Assembly (NCBI RefSeq): GCF_000712295.1
Contig: NZ_JMKI01000016.1
Span: 45,584-109,583 of the forward strand
Source: Synergistes jonesii
GTDB lineage: Bacteria > Synergistota > Synergistia > Synergistales > Synergistaceae
Direction: 5' to 3'
DNA length: 64,000 nucleotides
Shown here: piece by piece, positions 46,952-56,035 of the stretch
How the letters are laid out: each line of letters begins with the position of its first letter
How positions within the stretch are numbered: position 1 is the stretch's first letter
Notes under the pieces: generated by a model
The model's database searches: none
Seen by the model: the letters and a program-made list of their open reading frames with translations, nothing else
Told to the model about the DNA's origin: nothing
Program-made: the position numbers and the translations under genes

Positions 46952-47872
46952 GTGGGAAAAAACGCGGGCGTGCCGCCGAAATGGCTGCTGCTCTCCGCTT
47001 ACGCCGCCCTTTATATAATATGGGGCTCGACCTATCTCGCGATTCGCTTTTCCGTTGAGACGATTCCGCCGCTTTTTTCCGGCGGGATCCGCTTTCTGGC
47101 CGCCGGAGTCTTACTCTTCGCCGCACGGACCGCGAAGACGCGGGATTTTCCCGACGCGCGCGGCTGGAAGTTGGCGTTTTTCGCGTCGCTGCTGCCCTTC
47201 GCCGTCTCCTACGGGCTGATCACAGCGGCCGAAAAGGTCGTGCCGTCGTCGATAGCGGCGCTGCTGATAGCGGTGGAGCCGGCCCTCTTCTGCCTGATAG
47301 GCTGGCTATTCTTCGACGGCAAAAGGCCCCTGCCGCGCCACTGCGCCGGCATCGCGCTCGGCTTCGCCGGCGTCTGCCTGCTCATCCTCCGCGACCCGAA
47401 CGTCCGCCTCTCCTTCTCGGGCTACACACTGTGGATGCTCGCGCCGCTCCTTTCCTCCGTGACCTGGGTGGTGGGGGCGTTCATCTCTTCCGACCCGCGC
47501 ATACACGCGGATTCGCTGACCTCGTCGGCTATGCTGATGACCTGCGGCGGCGCGGCGATGCTCGTGTCGCAGTACGCGCTCTCCGCCTTCACCGGGGATT
47601 ACCCGAGCTTCGGCGCCTTTTCGGCGCGCTCGGCCGCCGCCCTCGCCTATCTTATAGTATTCGGCTCGATCGTCGCGTATTCGTCGTTCATCTGGCTCAT
47701 GCGCGTCGAGCCCGCGAACCGCGTTTCGACTCACGCGTTCGTCAATCCGATCGTCGCTGTCATCTTAGGCTGGCTGGTCGGCGGCGAAGAGCTGCACGCG
47801 AACATCTTGACGGCCCTTCCCTTAATCGTCACGTCCGTCATATTGATGGTTTGGGAGAAGAAGGAAGGGTAG
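46952..47872 (+). CDS. EamA-family transporter (YedA-like)
   Basis: A 306-residue drug/metabolite exporter with ten hydrophobic segments and two EamA repeats: YIIWGSTYLAIRFSVETIPP begins the first, and MLAPLLSSVTWVVGAF the second. The ending IVAVILGWLVGGEELHANIL is typical. The start is GTG with an AAGGTGA site overlapping the ybaK end. Substrate unknown; amino-acid or metabolite efflux is usual in the family. Confidence 0.88.
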   Translation: MGKNAGVPPKWLLLSAYAALYIIWGSTYLAIRFSVETIPPLFSGGIRFLAAGVLLFAARTAKTRDFPDARGWKLAFFASLLPFAVSYGLITAAEKVVPSSIAALLIAVEPALFCLIGWLFFDGKRPLPRHCAGIALGFAGVCLLILRDPNVRLSFSGYTLWMLAPLLSSVTWVVGAFISSDPRIHADSLTSSAMLMTCGGAAMLVSQYALSAFTGDYPSFGAFSARSAAALAYLIVFGSIVAYSSFIWLMRVEPANRVSTHAFVNPIVAVILGWLVGGEELHANILTALPLIVTSVILMVWEKKEG

Positions 47873-47965
47873 CCGCCCCGGCTTTGCGTCTTCGAGCCAA
47901 AGGCGGCGCACGCAACGCGGCTCATTTGTGTTCCGTGCGACATACGACTTTCGGCGCCGTTGATT

Positions 47966-47971
47966 TATAAT
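47966..47971 (+). promoter_or_regulatory. -10 box upstream of ridA
   Basis: A perfect TATAAT in the 223-base gap between the EamA gene and ridA. No convincing -35 box at 16-18 bases (TACGAC at 17). The rest of the gap shows no gene. Confidence 0.4.
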
Positions 47972-48095
47972 AATGCCACAGGCGGAGGATTTTTGAAAAT
48001 TTTCCCCGCGGGCTCAGGACATTTTGAAAAAGTCAGCAGGGCCGCGCCGGCGGCGCGGACACTTATCATAAAACAGCGTGAAAGGAGAAGACATC

Positions 48096-48476
48096 ATGAA
48101 AAAAATAATAAGCACGGAAAACGCCCCCGCGGCTATAGGCCCCTACTCTCAGGCGGTGAAGGCTGGAGGCTTCCTATTCCTCTCCGGGCAGATCCCCCTC
48201 GACCCGAAGACGATGGCCGTCGTGCCTGGCTGCGTGGCCTGTCAGACGGAGCAGGCGCTGAAGAACATGTGCGCGCTGCTCGAAAGCGAGGGGCTCACGC
48301 CCGACGACGTCGTGAAGACGACGGCCTTCATCAGAAACATGGACGATTTCGGAACGGTCAACGAGATCTACGCGAAGTACTTCGCAAAAGACGCTCCGGC
48401 ACGCTCCTGCGTCGAAGTCGCAAAGCTCCCGAAGGACGTGCTCGTCGAGATAGAAGCGATAGCGCTCTGCAAATAA
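48096..48476 (+). CDS. ridA: RidA family reactive imine/enamine deaminase
   Basis: A 126-residue RidA/YjgF trimer-forming protein that hydrolyses reactive enamine/imine intermediates made by PLP enzymes. IGPYSQAVKAGGFLFLSGQI, NMCALLESEGLTPDDVVKTT and the arginine in ARSCVEVAKLPKDVLVEIEA are diagnostic. The start at 48096 has an AAAGGAG site. It is followed by an excellent terminator. Confidence 0.96.
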   Translation: MKKIISTENAPAAIGPYSQAVKAGGFLFLSGQIPLDPKTMAVVPGCVACQTEQALKNMCALLESEGLTPDDVVKTTAFIRNMDDFGTVNEIYAKYFAKDAPARSCVEVAKLPKDVLVEIEAIALCK

Positions 48477-48481
48477 CGGGT

Positions 48482-48509
48482 CGCCGCCGCGAGACGCGGC
48501 GGCGTTTTT
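48482..48509 (+). terminator. Intrinsic terminator after ridA
   Basis: CGCCGCCGCG (48482-48491) pairs perfectly with CGCGGCGGCG (48495-48504) over an AGA loop and is followed by TTTTT (48505-48509). Confidence 0.9.
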
Positions 48510-48533
48510 CTCCGTCGGCATGGGGGGAAGATC

Positions 48534-49007
48534 ATGGAATGGAAGATAAAGAGCTTCGACGAGCTTTCCGCGAAGGAGCTCTACGACATTTTAAAGCAGC
48601 GCTGCGAGATATTCGTCGTCGAACAGAAGTGCCCCTACGCCGACGTCGACGGCGCGGACGAAAAAGCGCGGCAGCTCTTCGCCTACGCGGAGGACGGCGC
48701 GCTCGCCGCGTCGATGCGCCTTCTGCCGGCCGGCGTAACCTACGACGCTTTCGCGATGGGGCGCGTCGCGGTCGCGCGCGGCTTCCGCGGCCGCGGCACA
48801 GCGCGCGAAATGATGGAAAGGGCGATCGACTTCGCGCTGGACGAACTTGGAGAAAAAATCATAAAGATCGGCGCACAGAATTATCTCGTCCCGTTTTACC
48901 GTTCGCTCGGTTTCGAGCCGATCTCAGAAGTCTATCTCGAAGACGGCATCCCGCACGTCGACATGGAGCTGCAAAGCTCGGCTTATAAAAGGAGGGAGCC
49001 TTCATGA
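48534..49007 (+). CDS. ElaA-like GNAT acetyltransferase
   Basis: A 157-residue GNAT-fold N-acetyltransferase of the ElaA type. The N-terminal LYDILKQRCEIFVVEQKCPY, the acetyl-CoA loop VARGFRGRGTAREMM and QNYLVPFYRSLGFEPISEVY are characteristic. The acceptor is unknown. It overlaps the start of the dapB-like gene as ATGA, so the two are coupled. Confidence 0.9.
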   Translation: MEWKIKSFDELSAKELYDILKQRCEIFVVEQKCPYADVDGADEKARQLFAYAEDGALAASMRLLPAGVTYDAFAMGRVAVARGFRGRGTAREMMERAIDFALDELGEKIIKIGAQNYLVPFYRSLGFEPISEVYLEDGIPHVDMELQSSAYKRREPS

Positions 49008-49795
49008 TAAAAGTTTTCGTTTCCGGCGCGTCCGGCAACGTCGGCCGCGCGATAGTGAGAGGCATTCCGCAGAGGAAAAATTTTTCGCTCGTCGGAGGCT
49101 GGTGCCTTGAAGCGGGGCGCGACCTCGGCGAGCTGGCCGGGATAGAAAAAATCGGCGTAGCCGCCTCGCTAGATCTCGAAGAGGCGCTGCGCGAGCTGCG
49201 CCCCGACGCGGTGATAGATTTTTCGTCGGCGCCGCTGATGGAGGAGAGCCTCTCGCTTTATCTCCGCCTCGGCCTGAACGCCGTGATCGGCACGACCGGC
49301 CTCGCCGAAGATGAGCTTTCCCGCCACAAAGCTGAGGTCGAAGCCAAAGGGCTGCGCTGGGCCGTCATACCGAATTACTGCCTCGGCATGGCCCTCGTCG
49401 CGGATTTCGTCAAAAAGGCGCGTAAATATTATCCTTTCGTCACGATAACGGACCGCCACACGAACGAGATGGCGAACGCTCCCAGCGGCACCGCGGCCCT
49501 CCTCGCCTCCGAACTCTCCGGCGAAGCGCCGGAGGTCAAGAGCCGCGAAATCTACCGAGGCGCGCTCGGCGCGAATATCGGCGGCGTGCCGGTCTTTTCC
49601 GAGCGTCTGCCTATGCCCGGCCCCTACTCCGAGCACGTGATAAAGCTCGCGAGGAGGGACGAGGTGCTGACCGTGACGCTGCAGGACTACACGAGCGACG
49701 TCTACCTCGACGGCATCTTCATGGCCGCCGAAAGGCTCCCCTCCCTTCCGCGCGGAGCATTTATAAGGAGCCTCGGCGAACTGACGGAGCTTTAG
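49004..49795 (+). CDS. dapB: DapB-like dihydrodipicolinate reductase, divergent active site
   Basis: A 263-residue protein of the 4-hydroxy-tetrahydrodipicolinate reductase family (lysine/diaminopimelate synthesis). The nucleotide-binding VSGASGNVGRAI and the fold elements VIGTTGL and NAPSGTAAL are present. In the catalytic loop, usually E-x-H-H-x-x-K-x-D-A-P-S-G, this protein reads D-R-H-T-N-E-M-A-N-A-P-S-G: the first His remains (H152) but the Lys is Met (M156) and the Asp is Asn. Activity may be changed. It is coupled to the acetyltransferase. Confidence 0.85.
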   Translation: MIKVFVSGASGNVGRAIVRGIPQRKNFSLVGGWCLEAGRDLGELAGIEKIGVAASLDLEEALRELRPDAVIDFSSAPLMEESLSLYLRLGLNAVIGTTGLAEDELSRHKAEVEAKGLRWAVIPNYCLGMALVADFVKKARKYYPFVTITDRHTNEMANAPSGTAALLASELSGEAPEVKSREIYRGALGANIGGVPVFSERLPMPGPYSEHVIKLARRDEVLTVTLQDYTSDVYLDGIFMAAERLPSLPRGAFIRSLGELTEL

Positions 49796-49866
49796 CGCTC
49801 ATTCCGCCGCCGCAAAAAACGCGCTTTGCTATATACTTTTAAAAATCTTTTTCGGGGGCGCGCCTT

Positions 49867-50763
49867 GTGAGCGAAAGCAAAAAATTTTCTGTCTATCTTA
49901 TGGCGACGCTGCCGATCGTCTTTTGGGGCGTCAGCTTCGCCGCCGCGAAGGTCGCCCTTGAGGAGGCGGATCCGCTGCTGCTCCTCTTCCTGCGCTTCGC
50001 GATCTCGCTCCCGCTTCTGCTCGCCTTGGCCTGGAGGGGCGGAGAGGCGGCGCTGCCGACTAAAAAGCAGGCGCTCGTCCTCATTTTCATGGGCTTCATG
50101 GGCTTTTATTTCCATTTGGGGATTCAGACGATGGCGATGCGGACTTCGGGAAGCGGGATGGCGAACTGGCAGATGGCGGCCTCGCCGGCCGCCGCGGCGC
50201 TGATGTCCGCGATATTCCTTAAAGAGCGCATGTCCCGCACCGGCCTGCTGGGCGCCCTCTGCGCCTTTCTCGGCGTGACGGTGGTCCTCGGGCTCGGCAC
50301 GAAGGGCGCCAAAGGCATTTCTATCTATAATTTCGGCGACTTTCTGATAACGGTCTCCATGCTGAATTGGGCCGCGTTCATGGTCGTCACGCGCTGGCTA
50401 TTCCGCGACGGCGGATACCCGCCGCTATTTACGATCTTCTGGGAGGTGTTCTTCGCGGCGCTGATGTGCGCGCCTACGCTCGCGCTGCTTCGCGTCGACG
50501 TGGGCGCCGCCGCCCGTTTCGGCGCGCCGACTTGGGAAGCGCTATTGGTTTTGGGCCTCTTATGCTCCGGGTTAGCCTACGCGTTCTGGTACCGAGCCGC
50601 GGCCGCCATACCGGTGCCCCGGCTTATGGTCTTTCAGTTCTTGCAGCCGCTCGTCGGCGTCGTCGCCGGCTACTTCGTGATAGGGGAGCGCTTCACGCCC
50701 TGGCTCATCCTCGGCGGAGCGATGATCGTCTCCGGCGTTTACGCCGCGAACAGCCACAAATAA
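49867..50763 (+). CDS. EamA-family transporter
   Basis: A 298-residue ten-helix drug/metabolite exporter with two EamA repeats: LPIVFWGVSFAAAKVALEEA in the first, MLNWAAFMVVTRWLFRDGG in the second. The C-terminal part has FQFLQPLVGVVAGYFVIGER. The start is GTG with a G-rich site. It follows dapB by about 70 bases. It faces mnmA; an eight-base-pair hairpin (50766-50792) lies at the junction without a T-run. Confidence 0.87.
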   Translation: MSESKKFSVYLMATLPIVFWGVSFAAAKVALEEADPLLLLFLRFAISLPLLLALAWRGGEAALPTKKQALVLIFMGFMGFYFHLGIQTMAMRTSGSGMANWQMAASPAAAALMSAIFLKERMSRTGLLGALCAFLGVTVVLGLGTKGAKGISIYNFGDFLITVSMLNWAAFMVVTRWLFRDGGYPPLFTIFWEVFFAALMCAPTLALLRVDVGAAARFGAPTWEALLVLGLLCSGLAYAFWYRAAAAIPVPRLMVFQFLQPLVGVVAGYFVIGERFTPWLILGGAMIVSGVYAANSHK

Positions 50764-50772
50764 GAGCGGCGG

Positions 50773-51807
50773 TCAGTCTATCGTACCGCCGCCGACGACG
50801 CACTCTCCATCGTAGAGCACCGCGGCCTGTCCGGGCGTCACCGCGCGCTGTGGCTCGTCGAACTCCACGTGGATTCCGTCGTCGGATATCTGCTCGACGG
50901 TCGCCCGCTCCTCGCGCGCGCGGTAGCGGATCTTCACCTTAACTCGCAGCGGCGCCGTTATTCTTTCGCAGGCGATCAGATTTATCTTCGACGCAGTGAA
51001 GCTCTTCGAATAGAGCTCTTCGTCTCTGCCGAGGAGCACGACGTTTTCCTCCGCGCGCTTCGCGCATACGTAGAGAGGCTCGCGCAGCGAAAGCCCGAGG
51101 CCGCGGCGCTGCCCTATCGTGTAGCGCTCCACGCCTCTGTGGCGTCCGAGCACGCGCCCCGACGCGTCGACGAAATTTCCGCAGCGGAACGGCTCGCCGG
51201 TGCGCCGCTCTATAAACGACGCGTAATCTCCGTCGGGCACGAAGCATATGTCCTGGCTCTCGCGTTTCTTCGCGTTGTCGAAAGAATTTGCGAGCGCTAT
51301 CTCCCGCACCTGCGCCTTGGTCAGCGCTCCGAGCGGAAAGAGCGTGCGCGACAGCTGCTTCTGCGTCAGAGAGTAAAGGACGTAGCTCTGGTCCCTGCTT
51401 TCGTCGGCGCCCTTTTTCAGCCCCCAGCGCCTCGCGCCCGAATCGAAAAATATTTGCGCGTAGTGCCCGGTGGCCATCAAATCATAGCCGAGCTCCCCGG
51501 CGCGCTCGAAGAAAATCCCGAACTTCATCAGGCGGTTACAGACGACGCACGGATTGGGCGTAGCGCCCCTCCTATAGGCGGCGATGAAATCGTCTATCAC
51601 GGCGCCGCTGAATTCATCTGTAAGATCGAAGATATAAAAGGGGATCCCCATGCGGAGGGCGACGCGGCGGGCATCCTCACAGCCGCCCTCCGCTGCGAAG
51701 AGGCGCATCGCAGCGCCGCCGCAGAAGGCGCCGCCCTCCTTTATCAAAAGCGCGGCGACGGAGCTGTCCACCCCGCCGCTCATCGCGACCAGCGTCTTGC
51801 CGTTCAC
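50773..51807 (-). CDS. mnmA: MnmA tRNA-specific 2-thiouridylase
   Basis: Transfers sulfur to U34 of tRNA-Lys/Glu/Gln. The 344-residue protein has the PP-loop MSGGVDSSVAAL, the first catalytic cysteine in TPNPCVVCNRLMKFG, the second in SQDICFVPDGDY, and the C-terminal barrel domains ending PGQAAVLYDGECVVGGGTI. GTG at 51807 is chosen because the HD-domain gene ends at 51825. Residues between the PP-loop and the first Cys are fewer than in E. coli MnmA. Confidence 0.94.
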   Translation of the reverse strand: MNGKTLVAMSGGVDSSVAALLIKEGGAFCGGAAMRLFAAEGGCEDARRVALRMGIPFYIFDLTDEFSGAVIDDFIAAYRRGATPNPCVVCNRLMKFGIFFERAGELGYDLMATGHYAQIFFDSGARRWGLKKGADESRDQSYVLYSLTQKQLSRTLFPLGALTKAQVREIALANSFDNAKKRESQDICFVPDGDYASFIERRTGEPFRCGNFVDASGRVLGRHRGVERYTIGQRRGLGLSLREPLYVCAKRAEENVVLLGRDEELYSKSFTASKINLIACERITAPLRVKVKIRYRAREERATVEQISDDGIHVEFDEPQRAVTPGQAAVLYDGECVVGGGTID

Positions 51808-51824
51808 CGTGCGGCCGCGGGCGC

Positions 51825-52418
51825 TTAGGCGCCCATTACTCTTTTTAGCTCTTCCGCGACGCCCTCCTCGCAAGAGCGCATCGCTTCTAAAGTCTTTTCC
51901 AGAAGCGTGTCGAGTTCCCAGCCGAGCATCTCCGCGCCCTGCGCTATGACCTCGCGCGAGCAGCCGGCCGCGAACTTTTTATCCTTGTATTTTTTCTTCA
52001 GGCTCTTCAGCTCCATGTCGGAGACGCTCTTGGAGGGGCGCATCAGCGCCGCCGCGCCGATGAGCCCCGTGAGTTCGTCGGAGGCGAAGAGCGCCTTCTC
52101 CATCGGATGCTCCGGCTTTATCTCGGAGCAGAGGCCGTAGCCGTGGCTGCAGATCGAGCGGATCATATCCTCTCCGACGCCGCCGGCCGCAAGGAGCTCC
52201 GGCGCTTTTTTGCAATGTTCTTCGGGCCACATCTCAAAGTCTATGTCGTGAAGCAGGCCGACGGCCGCCCAATAATCCGCGTCGCCGCCGAAGCCGAGAT
52301 CGTCCGCGTACCATCTCATCACTCCCTCGACGGTAAGCGCGTGCTGGATGTGGAACTCCTCTTTGTTGTATTTTTTCAGCAGCTCGAGAGCCGCTTCCCT
52401 CGTAACGCAGCTTTTCAC
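51825..52418 (-). CDS. HD-domain protein
   Basis: A 197-residue HD-fold protein, predicted metal-dependent phosphohydrolase. The metal ligands are visible: FHIQHALTVEGV (first His), GLLHDIDFEMWPEEH (HD) and the later SICSHGYG and FASDELTGLIGA (Asp). Similar small HD proteins are common in anaerobes; the substrate is unknown. GTG at 52418 suits the GGAGG site better than the TTG one codon upstream. It lies 17 bases before mnmA in the same direction. Confidence 0.82.
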   Translation of the reverse strand: MKSCVTREAALELLKKYNKEEFHIQHALTVEGVMRWYADDLGFGGDADYWAAVGLLHDIDFEMWPEEHCKKAPELLAAGGVGEDMIRSICSHGYGLCSEIKPEHPMEKALFASDELTGLIGAAALMRPSKSVSDMELKSLKKKYKDKKFAAGCSREVIAQGAEMLGWELDTLLEKTLEAMRSCEEGVAEELKRVMGA

Positions 52419-52560
52419 CAAAACCCCTCCGTAAGCGCTAAACGCGCCGTTATTCGAGGTGAATTATAAACACTAATCCTTCTCTCCGCAAACCGCGGGT
52501 GCGGCGGACTTTATTGTGCTAAAATAATCGATGGATACTTCGGCGTCCGGAGTGTGCGGG

Positions 52561-53451
52561 ATGGATTCGAAAAGAAAATTTATGATTTTAGGCGACATAG
52601 CCGTGCTTCTCGTTTCATTCATCTGGGGGGCGACCAACGTCGTGATCCGCGACGCGCTCGGCGGCATAACCCCCTTTTGGTTTTGCGCGCTGCGCTTCAC
52701 GACGGCGTGCGCCTGCGTCATGCTCATTTTCGGACGCCGCGCGGCGGCGATGTCGGCGCAGGACAAAATCGCCGGGACCTTTACCGGAGCGGTGTTCATT
52801 TTAGCCTACCTTGCCGGCGCAGTCGGGCTGCTGTACACGACGGCCGGCAACCAGTCTTTCATAATCTCTACCTCGGTGGTCTTCGTGCCTCTTGCGGTCT
52901 GGCTGCTGACGCGGCGCTTCCCCGGCTGGCACGTTATAATCTCTGTACTGCTCTGCACCGCCGGGACGGCCGGGCTCGTGCTCGACGGAGACCTATCCGT
53001 CAACTTCGGCGACTTGCTTTCGGCGGCCGCGATGCTCTTCGTCACCGCCTACATCCTGCTCGTCCAGAAATTCGCCGCCAACGCCGACCCCTGCGGTTTA
53101 TCCTGCTGGCAGGCCTTCGGCGGCATGGCTGTCGCGGCGGCCGCGGCGCTGATATTCGAGCCCATGCCGTCGAACGTCTCCGCGAAGGCGTGGGCGGCGA
53201 TAATCTACGCCGGCACGATAGGCTTCGCGCTGACGCTGGTGCTGCAGACCACTGCGCAGAAGTACACCTCGCCGACGCACGTCGCGATCCTCCTTTCGAC
53301 CTCAGGCATCTTCGGCAGCGTGCTGGGGATAATCTTCCTCGGAGAACCGATGACGTGGAGGATCTTCATCGCCTCCGCGCTGATATTGGCCGGCATTTTG
53401 CTCGTCGAGACGCTGCCGGCGATAAGAGAGAAACGATCGTCCGGAGATTGA
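52561..53451 (+). CDS. EamA-family transporter
   Basis: The third EamA exporter of this region, 296 residues, with ten hydrophobic segments: VLLVSFIWGATNVVIRDALG begins repeat one, and LLSAAMLFVTAYILLVQKFA repeat two, followed by TSPTHVAILLSTSGIFGSVL. The start ATG at 52561 has a GGAG site; the frame is open ten codons further. It is divergent from the HD gene and ends at a strong hairpin. Confidence 0.87.
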   Translation: MDSKRKFMILGDIAVLLVSFIWGATNVVIRDALGGITPFWFCALRFTTACACVMLIFGRRAAAMSAQDKIAGTFTGAVFILAYLAGAVGLLYTTAGNQSFIISTSVVFVPLAVWLLTRRFPGWHVIISVLLCTAGTAGLVLDGDLSVNFGDLLSAAAMLFVTAYILLVQKFAANADPCGLSCWQAFGGMAVAAAAALIFEPMPSNVSAKAWAAIIYAGTIGFALTLVLQTTAQKYTSPTHVAILLSTSGIFGSVLGIIFLGEPMTWRIFIASALILAGILLVETLPAIREKRSSGD

Positions 53452-53480
53452 GTTTTTTCCGCCGGCACGGCAGGAGCGTA

Positions 53481-53525
53481 AAAATTTCGCCGCCGCGGAG
53501 TCCGGAACTCCGCGGCGGCGATTTT
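53481..53525. terminator. Bidirectional terminator between EamA gene and tolC
   Basis: A perfect 14-bp stem (53488-53501 with 53507-53520) with a five-base loop. ATTTT follows on the plus strand, and AAATTTTT follows on the minus strand, where tolC ends 18 bases away. Confidence 0.9.
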
Positions 53526-53538
53526 CGACCGCTGATCT

Positions 53539-54849
53539 TTATCTCCCCATCGCGTAGATAAGGTCCGCTTCGGCGCTCTTGATGTCGTAGAAGGCCGTGA
53601 CGACTTCGCTCATGCTGTTCGCCAGCGCGAGGCGTGCGTCCAGCGCGTCGAGGTTGGTGCCGACGCTTTCGGCGTAGCGGCGCTGCGCTATGCGGTAATC
53701 CTCGCGCGATTCGGCGAGCTGCCTGCGCGCGACTTCCAGGCGGCTGCCGGCGGAGGAGAGGGAGCTCTCTGCCTGAGCGACTTCCATCCTTATCACGTTT
53801 TTCATGTCGTCGAGCAGGAAGAGCAGTTCCCTGGCGTTGGCCTTCGCCTCATCGGTCTTGGCCTTGGCCGCGCCGCCGTCGTAGAAATTCCAGTAAACGC
53901 CGAGCGCCGCCACAGGCTCGCTGTAGTCGTCGGGGAAGAAGCTGTCTCCCGCCGCCGCGTAGCCGACCGCTCCGAGTATCTGCGGAAGCAGCAGCCCCTT
54001 CGCGGCGCGCGCCAACTTTTCGGCCTGCCGCGAGAGCAGAGAGTAGGCCTTCAGTTCCTCGCGGCTTTCGTACGCCGCTGCGACGTCGGCGCTCGTATCC
54101 GCACCGTATGGGCGCCCCTCGCGCGAGAGTATCGACGACAGCGGCTCTTTTTTCTCTATCTCTTCCGGGAGATCGGCGCCGACCGCGCGGCGCAGCGCCG
54201 TCATGGCGACCGCCGTCGCGTTCCGCGCGCGAATCACGTCGAGCTCGGAGGAGGCCACCGCGACGTTGCTGCGCAGCACGTCGCTCTTAGCGACGACGCC
54301 GGCGTTGAATAATTTTTCGGCCTGCGCCCTGTGCTCCTTCGCAAGAGAGGCTGCTTCCTCGGCGACGAGCTCCTTCGCCTGGGCGGCGCGCACCGCGTAA
54401 TAGGCGCGGCGCACCGCGTTGTCCACGCCCTGCTTCGTGCGCGCCCCGCGCGCCTCCGACGCGTCTTTCGCGAGGCGCGCGGCTTCCCTCCGGGCTTGCA
54501 GCGAGCCGCCGGAGTATATAGTCTGCGTCAGCATGACGGCCGCCGCGTAGGTGTGCGATTCGAGCACCGGAACGCTGAGCGCCGTTCCCATAACGCCGAC
54601 CTCCTTTTCGAAGTCGCCGCCGCTCCAGAGGGCGCCCATCGCGGCGGCCGCCTTCGGCCCCATCTGCGCCGCGGCGCCGGCCAGGCGGGCCTCGGCGGCC
54701 GCAGTGCGCTCAGCCGCCGCGGATATCTGCGGGTTGTTTCGCTCCGCCGCCGACAGGAGCGATTCAAGCAGCGCGTCGTCCGCGGCGGAGGCCGCCGCGG
54801 AAGCCGCTAAGGTCATCATGAAAGCCGCGATAAATCTTCTTATATACAT
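53539..54849 (-). CDS. TolC-family outer membrane efflux protein
   Basis: Outer-membrane exit duct of the efflux system encoded upstream. The 436 residues include a signal peptide (FIAAFMMTLAASAAASAA) and two TolC repeats with long coiled-coil helices rich in Ala and Glu, for example LAKDASEARGARTKQGVDNA and VRRAYYAVRAAQAKELVAEE. The start ATG has an AAAGGA site. Last gene of the minus-strand operon. Confidence 0.92.
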   Translation of the reverse strand: MYIRRFIAAFMMTLAASAAASAADDALLESLLSAAERNNPQISAAAERTAAAEARLAGAAAQMGPKAAAAMGALWSGGDFEKEVGVMGTALSVPVLESHTYAAAVMLTQTIYSGGSLQARREAARLAKDASEARGARTKQGVDNAVRRAYYAVRAAQAKELVAEEAASLAKEHRAQAEKLFNAGVVAKSDVLRSNVAVASSELDVIRARNATAVAMTALRRAVGADLPEEIEKKEPLSSILSREGRPYGADTSADVAAAYESREELKAYSLLSRQAEKLARAAKGLLLPQILGAVGYAAAGDSFFPDDYSEPVAALGVYWNFYDGGAAKAKTDEAKANARELLFLLDDMKNVIRMEVAQAESSLSSAGSRLEVARRQLAESREDYRIAQRRYAESVGTNLDALDARLALANSMSEVVTAFYDIKSAEADLIYAMGR

Positions 54850-54901
54850 TTCAATCCATCCTTTCCGCAATAATTCCCCGACCACCGAACTCGCCCGCGC
54901 A

Positions 54902-56035
54902 TCATGGAACGAAACGCCTCCTGAACATCTGCACGGCGGCAGTGAACATGATGGCGATGTAGGCCGCGAGCGCGAGCGTCTCCTTCCACACGTACTCCAT
55001 GCCTCCGCCTTTAAGTATTATCTGGCGCGTCAGACTGATGTAATAGGTGATCGGGAAGCATTCGCCGAGGTAGCGGAAGCCCGTCGGAATCGCCTCAAGG
55101 GGGAATACGAAGCCCGAGAGCAGGACGCAGGGGAGTATTATGAAGACCGACATCTGGATGGCCTGCGTCTGGTTCTGCGCGAAGCAGGAGATCATGATGC
55201 CGAGCGCGAGGCTCGCGACGACGTAGAAGAAGGTCAGCGCATAGAAGAGCGGCATGCTGCCGAGGAAGGGCATGTCGAAGACGAATATGCCGACGAAGAT
55301 CGAGATGAAGACCTGCACATATCCGACGACTATGTAGGGGATTATCTTCGACAGAAGCAGCTCCTCTATCCTCATCGGCGTCACGAGGAGCTGTTCGAGC
55401 GTGCCCTGTTCGTTTTCGCGCACGATCGCCATCGCCATCATCGGTATCAGCGTTATCGTCAGCAGCAGCCCCATGATGCCCGGCACGATATACCACGACG
55501 TTATGAAGTCCGGGTTATACCACAGCCTGATTCTCATATCTATCGCCTGCCCCGGCACCTTAACGCCGAGCCGCGCGAACTTCGCCGCTAAAATCTCCTG
55601 GGACTTCAGCAGCCCTATCGTCTGCGCCGCGGCTAAAGCCGACGAGGCGCTGAGGTTGTCGGTAGCGTCTACTATGACCTGCACCGAGGTCTGCCGGCCT
55701 CCCTTTATCTTGCCGGCGTAATCCGGCGGGAATATGATCCCCACCTTGGCGGCGCCCTCTTCTACCCTTTCGTTGACCTCCTTCATGCTTGCCGCGAATT
55801 CGACTACGTCGAAGTAGTTGCTCGACGAGAGGCTGTTTATCATTTCGCGGCTCTCCTGCGTGCGCGACTGGTCGAATATCACGGTCCTGAGATGTTTTAT
55901 ATCCGTGTTGATCGCAAATCCGAATATAAGCAGCTGCGCAAGCGGCATGAACATGACGATCGCAAGGGTGATGCGGTCGCGCATCAGCTGTATGAACTCC
56001 TTTATTATCAGCGATTTAAGCCGTTCCCAGTTCAT
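54902..56035 (-). CDS. ABC-2 type efflux permease (YbhR/YbhS-like)
   Basis: A 377-residue permease with one N-terminal helix (LAIVMFMPLAQLLIFGFA), a large periplasmic loop of about 140 residues, and five C-terminal helices including VPGIMGLLLTITLIPMMAMA followed by EREQGT-like RENEQGTLEQLLVTPM. This is the YhhJ/YbhR layout of drug-efflux ABC-2 proteins. Only one permease gene is present, so a homodimer is expected. The start overlaps the upstream ATPase stop as ATGA. Confidence 0.92.
   Translation of the reverse strand: MNWERLKSLIIKEFIQLMRDRITLAIVMFMPLAQLLIFGFAINTDIKHLRTVIFDQSRTQESREMINSLSSSNYFDVVEFAASMKEVNERVEEGAAKVGIIFPPDYAGKIKGGRQTSVQVIVDATDNLSASSALAAAQTIGLLKSQEILAAKFARLGVKVPGQAIDMRIRLWYNPDFITSWYIVPGIMGLLLTITLIPMMAMAIVRENEQGTLEQLLVTPMRIEELLLSKIIPYIVVGYVQVFISIFVGIFVFDMPFLGSMPLFYALTFFYVVASLALGIMISCFAQNQTQAIQMSVFIILPCVLLSGFVFPLEAIPTGFRYLGECFPITYYISLTRQIILKGGGMEYVWKETLALAAYIAIMFTAAVQMFRRRFVP

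Noticed and set aside
50766..50792. 8-bp hairpin at the EamA/mnmA junction as a terminator
   Set aside because: It has no T-run on either strand and partly overlaps the mnmA coding end, so it is mentioned only under the transporter.
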